The position numbers were made by a program, and so were the translations under genes. The notes below the pieces were generated by a model. That model did no database searches and was not told where the DNA came from. It was given only the letters and a program-made list of their open reading frames with translations. Positions 15,649 through 23,147 of a stretch of DNA of 23,202 bases are shown one piece after another (the first letter of the stretch is position 1; each line of letters begins with the position of its first letter). The DNA is from an uncultured Polynucleobacter sp. Lineage in GTDB: Bacteria > Pseudomonadota > Gammaproteobacteria > Burkholderiales > Burkholderiaceae. Location of the stretch: NCBI GenBank assembly GCA_937996825.1, contig CALKUJ010000102.1, positions 1-23,202 of the forward strand. The letters are read 5' to 3'.

Positions 15649-16985
15649 GGCAAAGACTCACTTTTAGTTAAATTCCAAATACGTTGAAGCAAAGCCGCAG
15701 CTTGTGCTTGACCTATGACAGGTCCAGCCAGTTCAATCAGTTTTCCTTCAAGATCTGCATCAGACAAAGGCAACTCTGGGTCGCCTTTTCGGTCAGGTTG
15801 CAGATGCTCAAAACTTCGACCATCCTTCAAAGTAATCTTCACCCTTGCAGAACGGCGCTCAGGAAATCCAGCATCTACTTCTGGATCTAATTGAGCAAAG
15901 ATGCGAGAGATCAAATCACGAGTGAGAGGATCATTCAAACGGTCATGCTCAAAGGCAGACAGCCGCACACTGCCAAACGCTAACGCTGAGGCAACCATGT
16001 AATTGATACTGAACTTAGCTTCATCAGCGGTTTCCGGATCGGTATGTCCAGCAATATCCAAGGTAGGTCGATAGACACCCAATTCAACTTTTTGAATATC
16101 CTTGGCGTCAAATCCATGGGTCTCTTTGAGGAATAGAGCACCATCGACCGATGGGAATGTGTGTCCGCAGCCAATATGATTTTTAAAAGTGAGGCGCGTG
16201 ATATGAAAGTCAGAGCCAAGAGTTGACGTCACTTTTGACCAATCAACTCCCTCGCTCATGGCATTACCTAGTCCTAACTCCCCTTCAAGGACATCAAGTG
16301 AGCTCAACATACCTTGTTTTGCCAACTGAGCGGCAAGAATGCCAGCCTCAGCGGCACGACCTGCATGAAGCGGTTTCGCCATCGGCTCAGTTTTGAAGGC
16401 TTGTTGTAGTCCCGCTGTGAAAGTTGCTGCCAAAGCCAATGAGTTTGCAAATTCAACCTCATTTAGCCCGTACAAATTCGCGGCTGCAGCAGCTGCACCA
16501 AAACTACCCATCGTTCCAGTGTTGTGCCAATAGCGATAGTGCGGACGCCCCATCACCATACCAATACGCGTAGACACCTCATATCCAAGAACTACTGCGC
16601 GTAGAAATTGCTTGCCGTTAGCCCCAACTGCTTGAGCTGCAGCTAAGGACGCTGCAATAGTCGCAGCACCGGGGTGATACATCGCCTCACGAAAACTATC
16701 ATCAACTTCAGCCGCATGAGCAGCAGTTCCATTAAACAAGGCTGCTGCTCGTACAGTTGCAGATCGACCATTCCCAAGCGTTGAAGCACCTCGATCTAAA
16801 TCCTCCTGAAGTGCCTTCTCGAGAACTCGAACACTTTCAGTTTCTAGCCCAGGGTACAAAGAGGCATACCAATCAATGACTGCTCGCTTTGCATGGTGCC
16901 AAACCTCATCTGACACGTTTGCTTCATTAAATTGAGTCGCGAATTTTGCGAATAATTGCACAGCATAGTGATTTTTGGAGCTCAT
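15645..16985 (-). CDS. MmgE/PrpD-family protein
   Basis: 446 residues, usual for the family that includes 2-methylcitrate dehydratase PrpD, cis-aconitate decarboxylase and many uncharacterised catabolic members. Seen are the helical N-terminus with AVIDWYASLYPGLETESV, the block AAEVDDSFREAMYHPGA near residue 105, the GYEVSTRIGMVMGRPHYR segment, KPLHAGRAAEAGILAAQLA, and later HIGCGHTFPSVDGAL. Family members add or remove water, or remove CO2, from tricarboxylate-like acids. Here a role as hydratase or isomerase on an unsaturated dicarboxylate is reasonable. It lies between a Bug receptor gene and the thiolase gene, overlapping the latter by four bases. It is more like the broad catabolic MmgE group than PrpD proper, which sits with prpB and prpC that are absent here. 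Confidence 0.85.
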   Translation of the reverse strand: MSSKNHYAVQLFAKFATQFNEANVSDEVWHHAKRAVIDWYASLYPGLETESVRVLEKALQEDLDRGASTLGNGRSATVRAAALFNGTAAHAAEVDDSFREAMYHPGAATIAASLAAAQAVGANGKQFLRAVVLGYEVSTRIGMVMGRPHYRYWHNTGTMGSFGAAAAAANLYGLNEVEFANSLALAATFTAGLQQAFKTEPMAKPLHAGRAAEAGILAAQLAKQGMLSSLDVLEGELGLGNAMSEGVDWSKVTSTLGSDFHITRLTFKNHIGCGHTFPSVDGALFLKETHGFDAKDIQKVELGVYRPTLDIAGHTDPETADEAKFSINYMVASALAFGSVRLSAFEHDRLNDPLTRDLISRIFAQLDPEVDAGFPERRSARVKITLKDGRSFEHLQPDRKGDPELPLSDADLEGKLIELAGPVIGQAQAAALLQRIWNLTKSESLP

Positions 16986-16994
16986 TTTTTATTC

Positions 16995-18002
16995 TTAATC
17001 AGGTTTAATTGATTGTGCTTGCACGACTTTTCGCCATTTAGAAACGTCAGCTTTGACGATGGCTTGAGCTTCATCAGGCGTTTCCAGCGACACGACCAAG
17101 CCCTCTCCTTGAGCACGTTTCTTAAATTCTGGAGTAGCAGTTATCCGCTTGAAAGCTGAATGCAATTGCTGAACGATTGGAGCTGGTGTTCCCGATGCGA
17201 CAAAAATTCCGTACCAAACGTCAGCTTCATATCCTTTTGCACCAGACTCTGCAAATGTCGGCACTTTAGGGAGTAAGGCGGAACGAGTGCCACTGGTGAC
17301 AGCTAGGGCTCGTAGCTTCCCACTGGCAATAAATGGTGCAACGCTGGGCAATGTTCCAAATACGACATCAACTTGTCCGCCCATCAAATCAGTGATTGCG
17401 GGTGTAGCGCCACGATATGGGATGTGCGTCACAAACAAACCGTTGTTTGTCTTCAGAAGCTCAGCAGCAAGATGTGTAGACGTACCGTTGCCAGCAGAGC
17501 CGTATGAATACCTTCCAGGATTAGCCTTTGCCAAACTCAAAAATTCTGCACCGCTTTTAATTGAACTTTCAGCATTAACAACCGCAACGTTTGGTGCTCT
17601 ACCAAGCAAAGTAACTGCTGAAAATGCACCCTCACCTCCATATGGCAACTTTGTCTGCAATGCAACAACAGCAGCAAATGCGTTTGTATTGATTAAAAGA
17701 GTATGGCCATCGGGTGAGCTTTTTGCGACAAAGTCGTTACCAATCACAGTCCCTGCACCGGCCTTGTTATCAATGATTACTGTTTGACCGAGATCCTTGG
17801 ATAACAAGTCCCCCAAAGTTCTTGCCATCGTATCGGTGCCACCTCCAGCTGGAAATGGCACAACGAGTCGAATGGGTTTAATTGGAAATGAAGCTGACTG
17901 AGATTGTGAAATCTGAGGCAGCATCACAAGAGACACGATGACAAGTAATCGGCATGACCTTTTCAAAATTTCTCTCAATGCGATGCTCCCCTTAATGCCC
18001 AT
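16995..18002 (-). CDS. Bug/TctC-family tripartite tricarboxylate receptor
   Basis: 335 residues. The ATG at 18002 shares a base with the TAA of the acyl-CoA ligase gene, so translation is probably coupled. The signal is long: a basic region to about residue 18, a hydrophobic core, and a likely cut near residues 36-37. The mature protein starts FPIKPIRLVVPFPAGGGTD, with Asp57, and goes on to VIIDNKAGAGTVIGND, HIPYRGATPAITDLMGGQVD, KLRALAVTSGTR and WRKVVQAQSIKPD. It is paralogous to the receptors at 5261-6250 and 20901-21878, which share the GGGTD loop and the Lys-Pro-Asp end. It is the second of two receptors in this operon; its ligand is unknown and no carrier gene is near. Confidence 0.9.
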   Translation of the reverse strand: MGIKGSIALREILKRSCRLLVIVSLVMLPQISQSQSASFPIKPIRLVVPFPAGGGTDTMARTLGDLLSKDLGQTVIIDNKAGAGTVIGNDFVAKSSPDGHTLLINTNAFAAVVALQTKLPYGGEGAFSAVTLLGRAPNVAVVNAESSIKSGAEFLSLAKANPGRYSYGSAGNGTSTHLAAELLKTNNGLFVTHIPYRGATPAITDLMGGQVDVVFGTLPSVAPFIASGKLRALAVTSGTRSALLPKVPTFAESGAKGYEADVWYGIFVASGTPAPIVQQLHSAFKRITATPEFKKRAQGEGLVVSLETPDEAQAIVKADVSKWRKVVQAQSIKPD

Positions 18003-20089
18003 TACGCAAGGACGACAACGCCGTCAGCAGCTTTGACACCCTCACCCTTAGGCAATACAAAAACAGGGTTAATCTCTGCTTCGATCAGACGTTCACCTAA
18101 TTGAGCCGCCATATGCGAGAAAGCGACAACCGTATCCACCAAGGCATCCACATCAGCTTTAGGACGTCCTCTAAAACCATCTAATAATGGCCACGTTTTA
18201 AGGTCTTTGGCCATTGAAAGTGCTTCATCACGCGACAACCCACCCTCTGCAGGAAGTAATCGCATAGTTGTGTCCTTGAATAGTTCAGCGGTAACACCAC
18301 CCATACCCAACAAAATGGCTGTTCCAAGAGAATCTCGGTGCATACCGAGAATCAACTCTGTTCCACCAGTCACCATTTCTTGAACTAAGAAGCCCTCTGG
18401 AAGTTTTCCAGTATTTGATTTCACCTCTGCTGTCATCGACGCAATACGAGCAACCATCGTTTCCGGCGTCACCCCTACAGCGACACCACCAACATCGCTC
18501 TTATGTGTGATTTCACTTGAGAGGATTTTTAGAACCACGCGACCACCTAACTCCGTCGCAGCAGCTTCAGCCTGTTCCGGGGTTTGTACTGCTCGCTCAG
18601 CCGCACAGGGGACACCAAATTTAGTAAAGAGTTGCTTAGCCTGTGCTTCATTCAAAGAACCACTCGGTAAATCATCCAAACTCTTTACTACGTGTTTTGC
18701 TGCATCTTCTGATGCAAATGGCTTGAATTCAGAGGCATGACGCATTGCTGCACAAGCGGCAGTAATGCTCTCAGCAGCCGCGTACGCAGGCACTCCTCTC
18801 TCAGTCAGTAACTTACCAACCGCTGGAGCATGCGGACTTACATAGGCAAACACTGGCTTATCTGAATTCGGCAAACATTCTTGGATAGCACCAGCCATCA
18901 GCTCTGGCTTAGCTAAGCTAGATGAACCAACAACGATCACCAGTGCGTCATATGTCGGACTTTCTAAAAGCGCATTAATAGCACCACGCAGCAAGTCTGG
19001 ACGCAGACCTGCCAACGTAACATCAATCGGATTGCGGTCCAGTACTGCTTCAGAGCCTGAGTTCAATGCTCTCAAAGCACTTGCTGTAGTCTCGTCTGGT
19101 GCGGGAGTGTCAAAGTCTGCAATACCCAAGTCGTCGGACACCAAAGTACCTGCGCCACCTGTTGAAGTCAAAATTGCAATTCGATTACCGCGCAACTTTC
19201 GACCAGTCGATAGTGCAGCGGGAATATCCAACAAATCTGCGAAAGTTTGTGCACGGATGACACCCACTTGTTTGAACAGTGCGTCATACATACGATCAGC
19301 ACCTGCCATCGCGCCTGTATGAGAAACAGCGGCACGAGCACCAGCTTCTGAACGACCAATTTTGAAGGCAACGACAGGCTTACCTGCTTTTGCAGCCTTT
19401 AGACAAGCAGCACGAAACTTCTCAGGATTTCTAACGGTTTCGATGTAAAGCGCAATCACCTTAGTTGCAGGATCATCTGCCAAATGATCGATGAAGTCTG
19501 CTAATTCGAGATCAACCTCGTTGCTGGTTGAAATCAGCTTCGACAATCCAATGCCACGAGCGGCTGCCCTTGAGAGCAAGGAGCCCATGATGCCACCGCT
19601 TTGGGAAACCACTCCAATTCCGCCAACTGGGAAATGATCCATCTCAAGCGCACCAGTCGCAGACAGCATGATGTTGTCGGTCAAATTCACAAGACCAATG
19701 GTGTTGGGTCCCAAGATTCGCATTTTTCCAGCAGCTTCAATCAACTGCTTCTGACGAACAGCCCCCTCCTCACCTGTTTCGGTATAGCCACTTGCCAAAA
19801 CAATGGCAGCTGCACAGCCACGGTTTGCTAAGTCACGAACCGCCAAATGCGCACGTTCAGCACCGAGCAACACAATGCCGACATCAGGCACTGACGGCAA
19901 GGAGGTGACGTCTGGGTAGCACTTGAGGCCATCAATCTCATCAACTTTGGGATTGATCGGAAATATGTCGCCAGTGAACCCAAGTTTTTTCAGGTAAGCA
20001 ACTGGGCGACCAGCAGTCTTCGTGGGATCAGCAGAAGCGCCGATGACAGCGACACTGCGAGGTTTGAGCAAACGAGAAATTGAATCCAT
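18002..20089 (-). CDS. Acyl-CoA ligase, ADP-forming (acetate--CoA ligase family)
   Basis: 695 residues with the full single-chain layout: an N-terminal CoA-binding Rossmann domain (PRSVAVIGASADPTKTAGRP, about 10-29), a succinyl-CoA-ligase-like middle with VVSQSGGIMGSLLSRA and AAVSHTGAMAGADRMYDALF, where His257 is the expected phosphohistidine, and a C-terminal ATP-grasp domain from about residue 465 (AKQLFTKFGVPCAAERAV, VVLKILSSEITHKSDVGGVA, QEMVTGGTELILGM). It makes an acyl-CoA from a free acid, ATP and CoA, giving ADP and phosphate. It is placed after a crotonase gene and before a Bug receptor gene, so it likely activates the acid that enters the operon's beta-oxidation-like steps. An AGGAT ribosome site precedes the ATG. 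The acid cannot be named. Confidence 0.92.
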   Translation of the reverse strand: MDSISRLLKPRSVAVIGASADPTKTAGRPVAYLKKLGFTGDIFPINPKVDEIDGLKCYPDVTSLPSVPDVGIVLLGAERAHLAVRDLANRGCAAAIVLASGYTETGEEGAVRQKQLIEAAGKMRILGPNTIGLVNLTDNIMLSATGALEMDHFPVGGIGVVSQSGGIMGSLLSRAAARGIGLSKLISTSNEVDLELADFIDHLADDPATKVIALYIETVRNPEKFRAACLKAAKAGKPVVAFKIGRSEAGARAAVSHTGAMAGADRMYDALFKQVGVIRAQTFADLLDIPAALSTGRKLRGNRIAILTSTGGAGTLVSDDLGIADFDTPAPDETTASALRALNSGSEAVLDRNPIDVTLAGLRPDLLRGAINALLESPTYDALVIVVGSSSLAKPELMAGAIQECLPNSDKPVFAYVSPHAPAVGKLLTERGVPAYAAAESITAACAAMRHASEFKPFASEDAAKHVVKSLDDLPSGSLNEAQAKQLFTKFGVPCAAERAVQTPEQAEAAATELGGRVVLKILSSEITHKSDVGGVAVGVTPETMVARIASMTAEVKSNTGKLPEGFLVQEMVTGGTELILGMHRDSLGTAILLGMGGVTAELFKDTTMRLLPAEGGLSRDEALSMAKDLKTWPLLDGFRGRPKADVDALVDTVVAFSHMAAQLGERLIEAEINPVFVLPKGEGVKAADGVVVLA

Positions 20090-20097
20090 TTTTAATC

Positions 20098-20883
20098 CTA
20101 GCTAGCAGCTTTTGCCAAAAATGCTTCAACAGAAGCACGGTGCTCAGTACTGGTGTAGCAGATACCCTGTGCTTGACTGCCTTGTGCGAACACATCATGT
20201 GAAGTCATTTCAAATGATTGGTTCAGAATTGTTTTTGTGAGTGCAAGAGCTGTAGAAGATGCTTTACTTAATTCAATTGCCCATGCTTGCGCGTCAGAAA
20301 CCAGAGCTTCAGCCGTTGTTTTACGGTCCACGATACCGAGAGCCAATGCCTCATCCACATCAACCTTGCGACCACTAAAGATCAATTGCTTGGCTTTTGA
20401 CAGGCCCACGCGACGTGGGAGGAAATACATGCCACCGCCATCTGGGATGATTCCGCGATTGATGTAAGACCAAGCAAAGCTAGCCCACTCGCTGGCAATG
20501 ATGAAGTCACAAGCCAGAGCTGTATCAGCGCCCAAACCTGAAGCTGCACCGTTGACGGCAGCAATGACAGGCTTAGGACATGTGTGCAGGAGTGATTGCG
20601 TGTAGTGAACTCGTTGTTGGCGATGCCAGCCGTTAAAGCCGACTTCACCCGTTGGTGCATTCATACGCTTTTGCATGCCACTGATGTCACCGCCAGCACA
20701 AAATCCTTTGCCCGCACCAGTCAATACCAGTGCCTTGATGGCCTTATCAGCAGTGATGCTTTCGAGCGCATCAATGAATTCGCTACGCATTTGATCGCTC
20801 ATTGCGTTACGCTTATCTGGGCGATTGAGCGTCAAAGTTGCAACTGCATGCTCAATCTTGAGTTCTATTAATGAGTAGTCCAT
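20098..20883 (-). CDS. Enoyl-CoA hydratase/isomerase (crotonase) family protein with altered acid residues
   Basis: 261 residues from the ATG at 20883, which has AGGA eight bases upstream; a TTG at 20904 would overlap the receptor stop. The crotonase fold is clear: TLTLNRPDKRNAMSDQM, KGFCAGGDISGM (oxyanion loop) and PVIAAVNGAASGLGADTALACD. At the first catalytic site Asp120 stands where hydratases have Glu, and at the second site Tyr140 replaces the usual Glu, while Asp148 in IIPDGGGMYFLPRRVG matches the PDGG motif of PaaG-like isomerases. It is thus more likely an isomerase, or a lyase-like crotonase, than a classic hydratase, and this would complement the hydratase domain of the fused enzyme in the same operon. 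The reaction is inferred, not shown. Confidence 0.87.
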   Translation of the reverse strand: MDYSLIELKIEHAVATLTLNRPDKRNAMSDQMRSEFIDALESITADKAIKALVLTGAGKGFCAGGDISGMQKRMNAPTGEVGFNGWHRQQRVHYTQSLLHTCPKPVIAAVNGAASGLGADTALACDFIIASEWASFAWSYINRGIIPDGGGMYFLPRRVGLSKAKQLIFSGRKVDVDEALALGIVDRKTTAEALVSDAQAWAIELSKASSTALALTKTILNQSFEMTSHDVFAQGSQAQGICYTSTEHRASVEAFLAKAAS

Positions 20884-20900
20884 GATGATTCCTATTCGAT

Positions 20901-21878
20901 TCAATCGGGTTTGATGTTGTTTTCTTTGACGATTTTTCGCCAGCGAGCCTCTTCTCGTTTGACATATGTATCGAGCTCTTGCGGCGTTCCTGTTGACACG
21001 GCAAGACCCTCTGGCTCTAACTTGCGACGAAATTCAACTGTTTGCGTAGATTGCTTTGCTGCGGCATTTAATTTGGCGATCACATCAGCAGGCGTGCCAG
21101 CAGGTGCAAACAACCCGTACCAGCTTTCAACTGAATAACCTTTGACGGTTTCAGCGATTGCGGGGATTGATTTCATAGCGGATGAACGTTCAGCAGAAGT
21201 AACTGCTAAAGCACGAAGTTTTCCACTAGCAATGTGAGGAGCAACGGCGGCAGCTGTAGCAAACATCATGTCCACTTGCCCACCCAACAAGTCGGTCATT
21301 GCTGGGCCAGCGCCACGGTATGGAACGTGAGTGAGTTTTACTTGAGCGATGTTTTCGAACATCTCACCTGCTAGGTGAGCCGAAGTCCCGTTACCTTGTG
21401 AAGCATAGGAAAGTTTTCCAGGCTCAAGTTTGGCCAAGTCGAGCAAGTCTTTGACATTTTTCAACTGACTATCACTGCGAACGACTAAAACATTAGGGCC
21501 ACGTGCAATCATCACAACTGGAGCGAAGGCCTTCTCAGTATCGAACGGCAACTTAGGCATCAAACTTGGGTTAACTGCATGAGCAAATGTTGCGACAACC
21601 AAGGTATATCCATCAGGTGCGCTTTTAGCCACTGCATCAGAACCAATAATCGTTCCAGCTCCTGGTTTGTTGTCAATGATTACTGACTGCCCTAGTGCTT
21701 GCGACAAGCTCGCAGCAAGTGTGCGAGCAATACTGTCAGTACCACCGCCAGGTGAAAACGGAACAACTAATTTAATAGGCTTATCTGGATAAGCTGCGAA
21801 TGCCGCTGAAAGTGAAATGACTGCTGTAGCAACCATTACGCAATAGCGTTTGATTCCTCTAGTAAAGATGCTGTTCAT
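20901..21878 (-). CDS. Bug/TctC-family receptor, first gene of the IclR-linked operon
   Basis: 325 residues. A Sec signal of about 28 residues ends AFA-A. The mature start is YPDKPIKLVVPFSPGGGTD, with Asp48, followed by VIIDNKPGAGTIIGSD, HVPYRGAGPAMTDLLGGQVD, KLRALAVTSAERS and WRKIVKENNIKPD. It is clearly paralogous to the receptors at 5261-6250 and 16995-18002. A good ribosome site (GGAGA, 21890-21886) stands seven bases before the ATG. As the first gene it is expressed straight from the promoter that faces the IclR gene, so it probably binds the pathway substrate or a close relative. No TctA or TctB gene is present to complete the transporter. Confidence 0.92.
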   Translation of the reverse strand: MNSIFTRGIKRYCVMVATAVISLSAAFAAYPDKPIKLVVPFSPGGGTDSIARTLAASLSQALGQSVIIDNKPGAGTIIGSDAVAKSAPDGYTLVVATFAHAVNPSLMPKLPFDTEKAFAPVVMIARGPNVLVVRSDSQLKNVKDLLDLAKLEPGKLSYASQGNGTSAHLAGEMFENIAQVKLTHVPYRGAGPAMTDLLGGQVDMMFATAAAVAPHIASGKLRALAVTSAERSSAMKSIPAIAETVKGYSVESWYGLFAPAGTPADVIAKLNAAAKQSTQTVEFRRKLEPEGLAVSTGTPQELDTYVKREEARWRKIVKENNIKPD

Positions 21879-21920
21879 ATATAAATCTCCAAATTTATTT
21901 TCACGCTAGCTTACTTATTT

Positions 21921-21930
21921 GCAAGCTTGC
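21921..21930. promoter_or_regulatory. 10-bp perfect palindrome next to the IclR operator
   Basis: GCAAGCTTGC is self-complementary and lies 7 bases from the 29-bp inverted repeat, inside the likely promoter spacer of the minus-strand operon. It may be a second regulator site or chance. Confidence 0.3.
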
Positions 21931-21937
21931 GTGCACA

Positions 21938-21966
21938 CATCAAATTCCACTAGATGGAATTTGATG
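21938..21966. promoter_or_regulatory. 29-bp inverted repeat, candidate IclR operator
   Basis: CATCAAATTCCA (21938-21949) and TGGAATTTGATG (21955-21966) are perfect inverted copies separated by CTAGA. The repeat lies in the 127-base gap between the divergent IclR gene and the receptor-headed operon, 39 bases from the IclR start and 59 bases from the receptor start. IclR proteins bind such dyads in this position. On the minus strand the last six bases (TTGATG) could serve as a -35 box, with only a weak -10 (AAATAA, 21920-21915) at 17 bases, so the protein could control access to that promoter. Binding is inferred from symmetry and place. Confidence 0.7.
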
Positions 21967-22005
21967 AACTAAAATCTGTAACATTCGCGACTACAGGCAC
22001 ATGAA

Positions 22006-22803
22006 ATGCGTAATTCAGCTCTGATAAAACCACCGACAGCAGCCAAGCCTGGAATTTCAACTGCCAATCGCTCTCTTGAAAGAGGCATCGACATATTGAG
22101 AGCCTTTCGACCTGGCTCGGCTTTGCTTGGTAACGGTGACATTTCAGAGAGAACGGGACTGTCCAAGTCAACAGTTAGTCGACTTACACAAACCCTTGTA
22201 GCTAGCGGTGTTTTGCAAATTGAGCCGGGAACTCGTGTGTACCGTCTTGCACCGCTTGTTTTAAGTCTCGCCCACGCTATGCGTACGGGTTCCAAGGTCT
22301 TAGCTATTGCAGCCCCCTTAATGCGGAGTACGTCGGAAAAGCACAAAGTTAACGTTGGGCTCGCATCTCCCGATCAAGATGAAATGGTTTATTTGGAGTC
22401 AATTCGATACAACCGTCGGCCATCCCTTCGAACAGTGGTTTCAGGACAGCGTGTACCGATAGAACTAACATCACTTGGCCGTGCGTACCTATCTTGTGCT
22501 CCAGATTCACAAAAATTAAAACTCCTTGAGCATTTCAAGAAATTGCGCAACAAGCAATGGCCAAAATTAAAAGCAGAAATTGAAACGGCTGACGCACAAG
22601 TAAAAAAATTCGGCTTCTGCATTGCATCTTGGCAACCAGAGGTAATCGCGTTAGCAACACCAATAGAAGTTGGGAACCAAATTTATGCTTTAAATATTAG
22701 CGTTTCGAGCGATGAAGATGCCACAAAACTAGCCAATGAACTTGCCCCAGTACTGATGGAGCTTAGAACCAAGGTCGAGACGGCACTAATCTTTGCTGAA
22801 TGA
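22006..22803 (+). CDS. IclR-family transcriptional regulator
   Basis: 265 residues, usual for IclR proteins. The N-terminal winged helix-turn-helix spans about 22-80: NRSLERGIDILRAFRPGSAL, then DISERTGLSKSTVSRLTQTL and VLQIEPGTRVYRLAPLVLSL. The C-terminal effector domain has NVGLASPDQDEMVYLESIRY, RVPIELTSLGRAYLSC, FGFCIASWQPEVIALATPI and IYALNISV. Start choice: ATG at 22006, with AGG about 8 bases upstream; the frame is closed earlier. It diverges from the receptor-headed operon, with a long inverted repeat between them, so it most likely represses or activates that operon in response to a small acid. A 20-residue basic, unordered extension precedes the DNA-binding domain. Confidence 0.92.
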   Translation: MRNSALIKPPTAAKPGISTANRSLERGIDILRAFRPGSALLGNGDISERTGLSKSTVSRLTQTLVASGVLQIEPGTRVYRLAPLVLSLAHAMRTGSKVLAIAAPLMRSTSEKHKVNVGLASPDQDEMVYLESIRYNRRPSLRTVVSGQRVPIELTSLGRAYLSCAPDSQKLKLLEHFKKLRNKQWPKLKAEIETADAQVKKFGFCIASWQPEVIALATPIEVGNQIYALNISVSSDEDATKLANELAPVLMELRTKVETALIFAE

Positions 22804-23110
22804 ATTTCAGGACTTTTTAGCTCGCTCAAAGTGTTCGATTTGTTTGTAATCACTTACGCGGTCAAATGTTGACATTAGGTTTTGCACGCTACAACAGTTC
22901 GTTTCTAGTTAATCATGCTCATGCACAGTTAAGGTTAAACGTATTCCCGCAAACCCGCATGAAACCTAGGTTTTCCTTGTGGACGCGTCCTTAAGAAAAC
23001 AGAGAAAAGAGAGAGAAAACGCCAAAAAAACTCCACTTATTGAAGAAATGAAATTGCCGCGTCCTTAAGGTAACTCGTCGGAAGCCCGCAAATACAGGGC
23101 TTGGGCGCAA
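22804..23110. other. Gene-free stretch with an 11-bp direct repeat
   Basis: I see no gene here on either strand; the open frames are short and unsupported. The stretch holds the direct repeat GCGTCCTTAAG at 22985-22995 and 23059-23069, an AT-rich purine tract between the copies (about 22994-23030), the small dyad GTCAA-ATG-TTGAC (22861-22873), a perfect TTGACA (22869-22874) with only a poor -10 (TACAAC) at short spacing, and a hairpin AAGCCC/GGGCTT (23082-23102) with no T-run. It separates the IclR gene from the tRNA. Confidence 0.5.
22985..23069. repeat. Direct repeat GCGTCCTTAAG, two copies 74 bases apart
   Basis: The 11-base word GCGTCCTTAAG occurs at 22985-22995 and 23059-23069 in the same direction. 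The copies flank a purine-rich tract. They lie near the 3' end of the tRNA-Met gene, a place where integrases often act, so they could be remnants of an attachment site or binding sites; they could also be chance. Confidence 0.4.
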
Positions 23111-23142
23111 AGAAAAAGGGCTCGGAGATTTTCCGAGCCCTT
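23111..23142 (-). terminator. Intrinsic terminator of the tRNA-Met gene
   Basis: Reading the minus strand from the tRNA end, AAGGGCTCGGA pairs with TCCGAGCCCTT (23142-23132 with 23126-23116) as an 11-bp stem with a 5-base loop, and is followed by TTTCT. This is a standard rho-independent terminator placed five bases after the encoded CCA of the tRNA. Confidence 0.85.
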
Positions 23143-23147
23143 GTGTA

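Noticed and set aside
17287..17787. A 166-residue plus-strand frame
   Set aside because: It lies wholly antisense to a clear Bug receptor gene and is a by-product of its codon pattern.
2611..21878. CRISPR array, insertion sequence or transposase within the catabolic genes
   Set aside because: I saw no spaced short repeats, no transposase-like reading frame and no terminal inverted repeats; the repeated motifs come from paralogous receptor genes.
23082..23102. Hairpin AAGCCC/GGGCTT as a second terminator
   Set aside because: There is no T-run after it on either strand and a better terminator lies between it and the tRNA.
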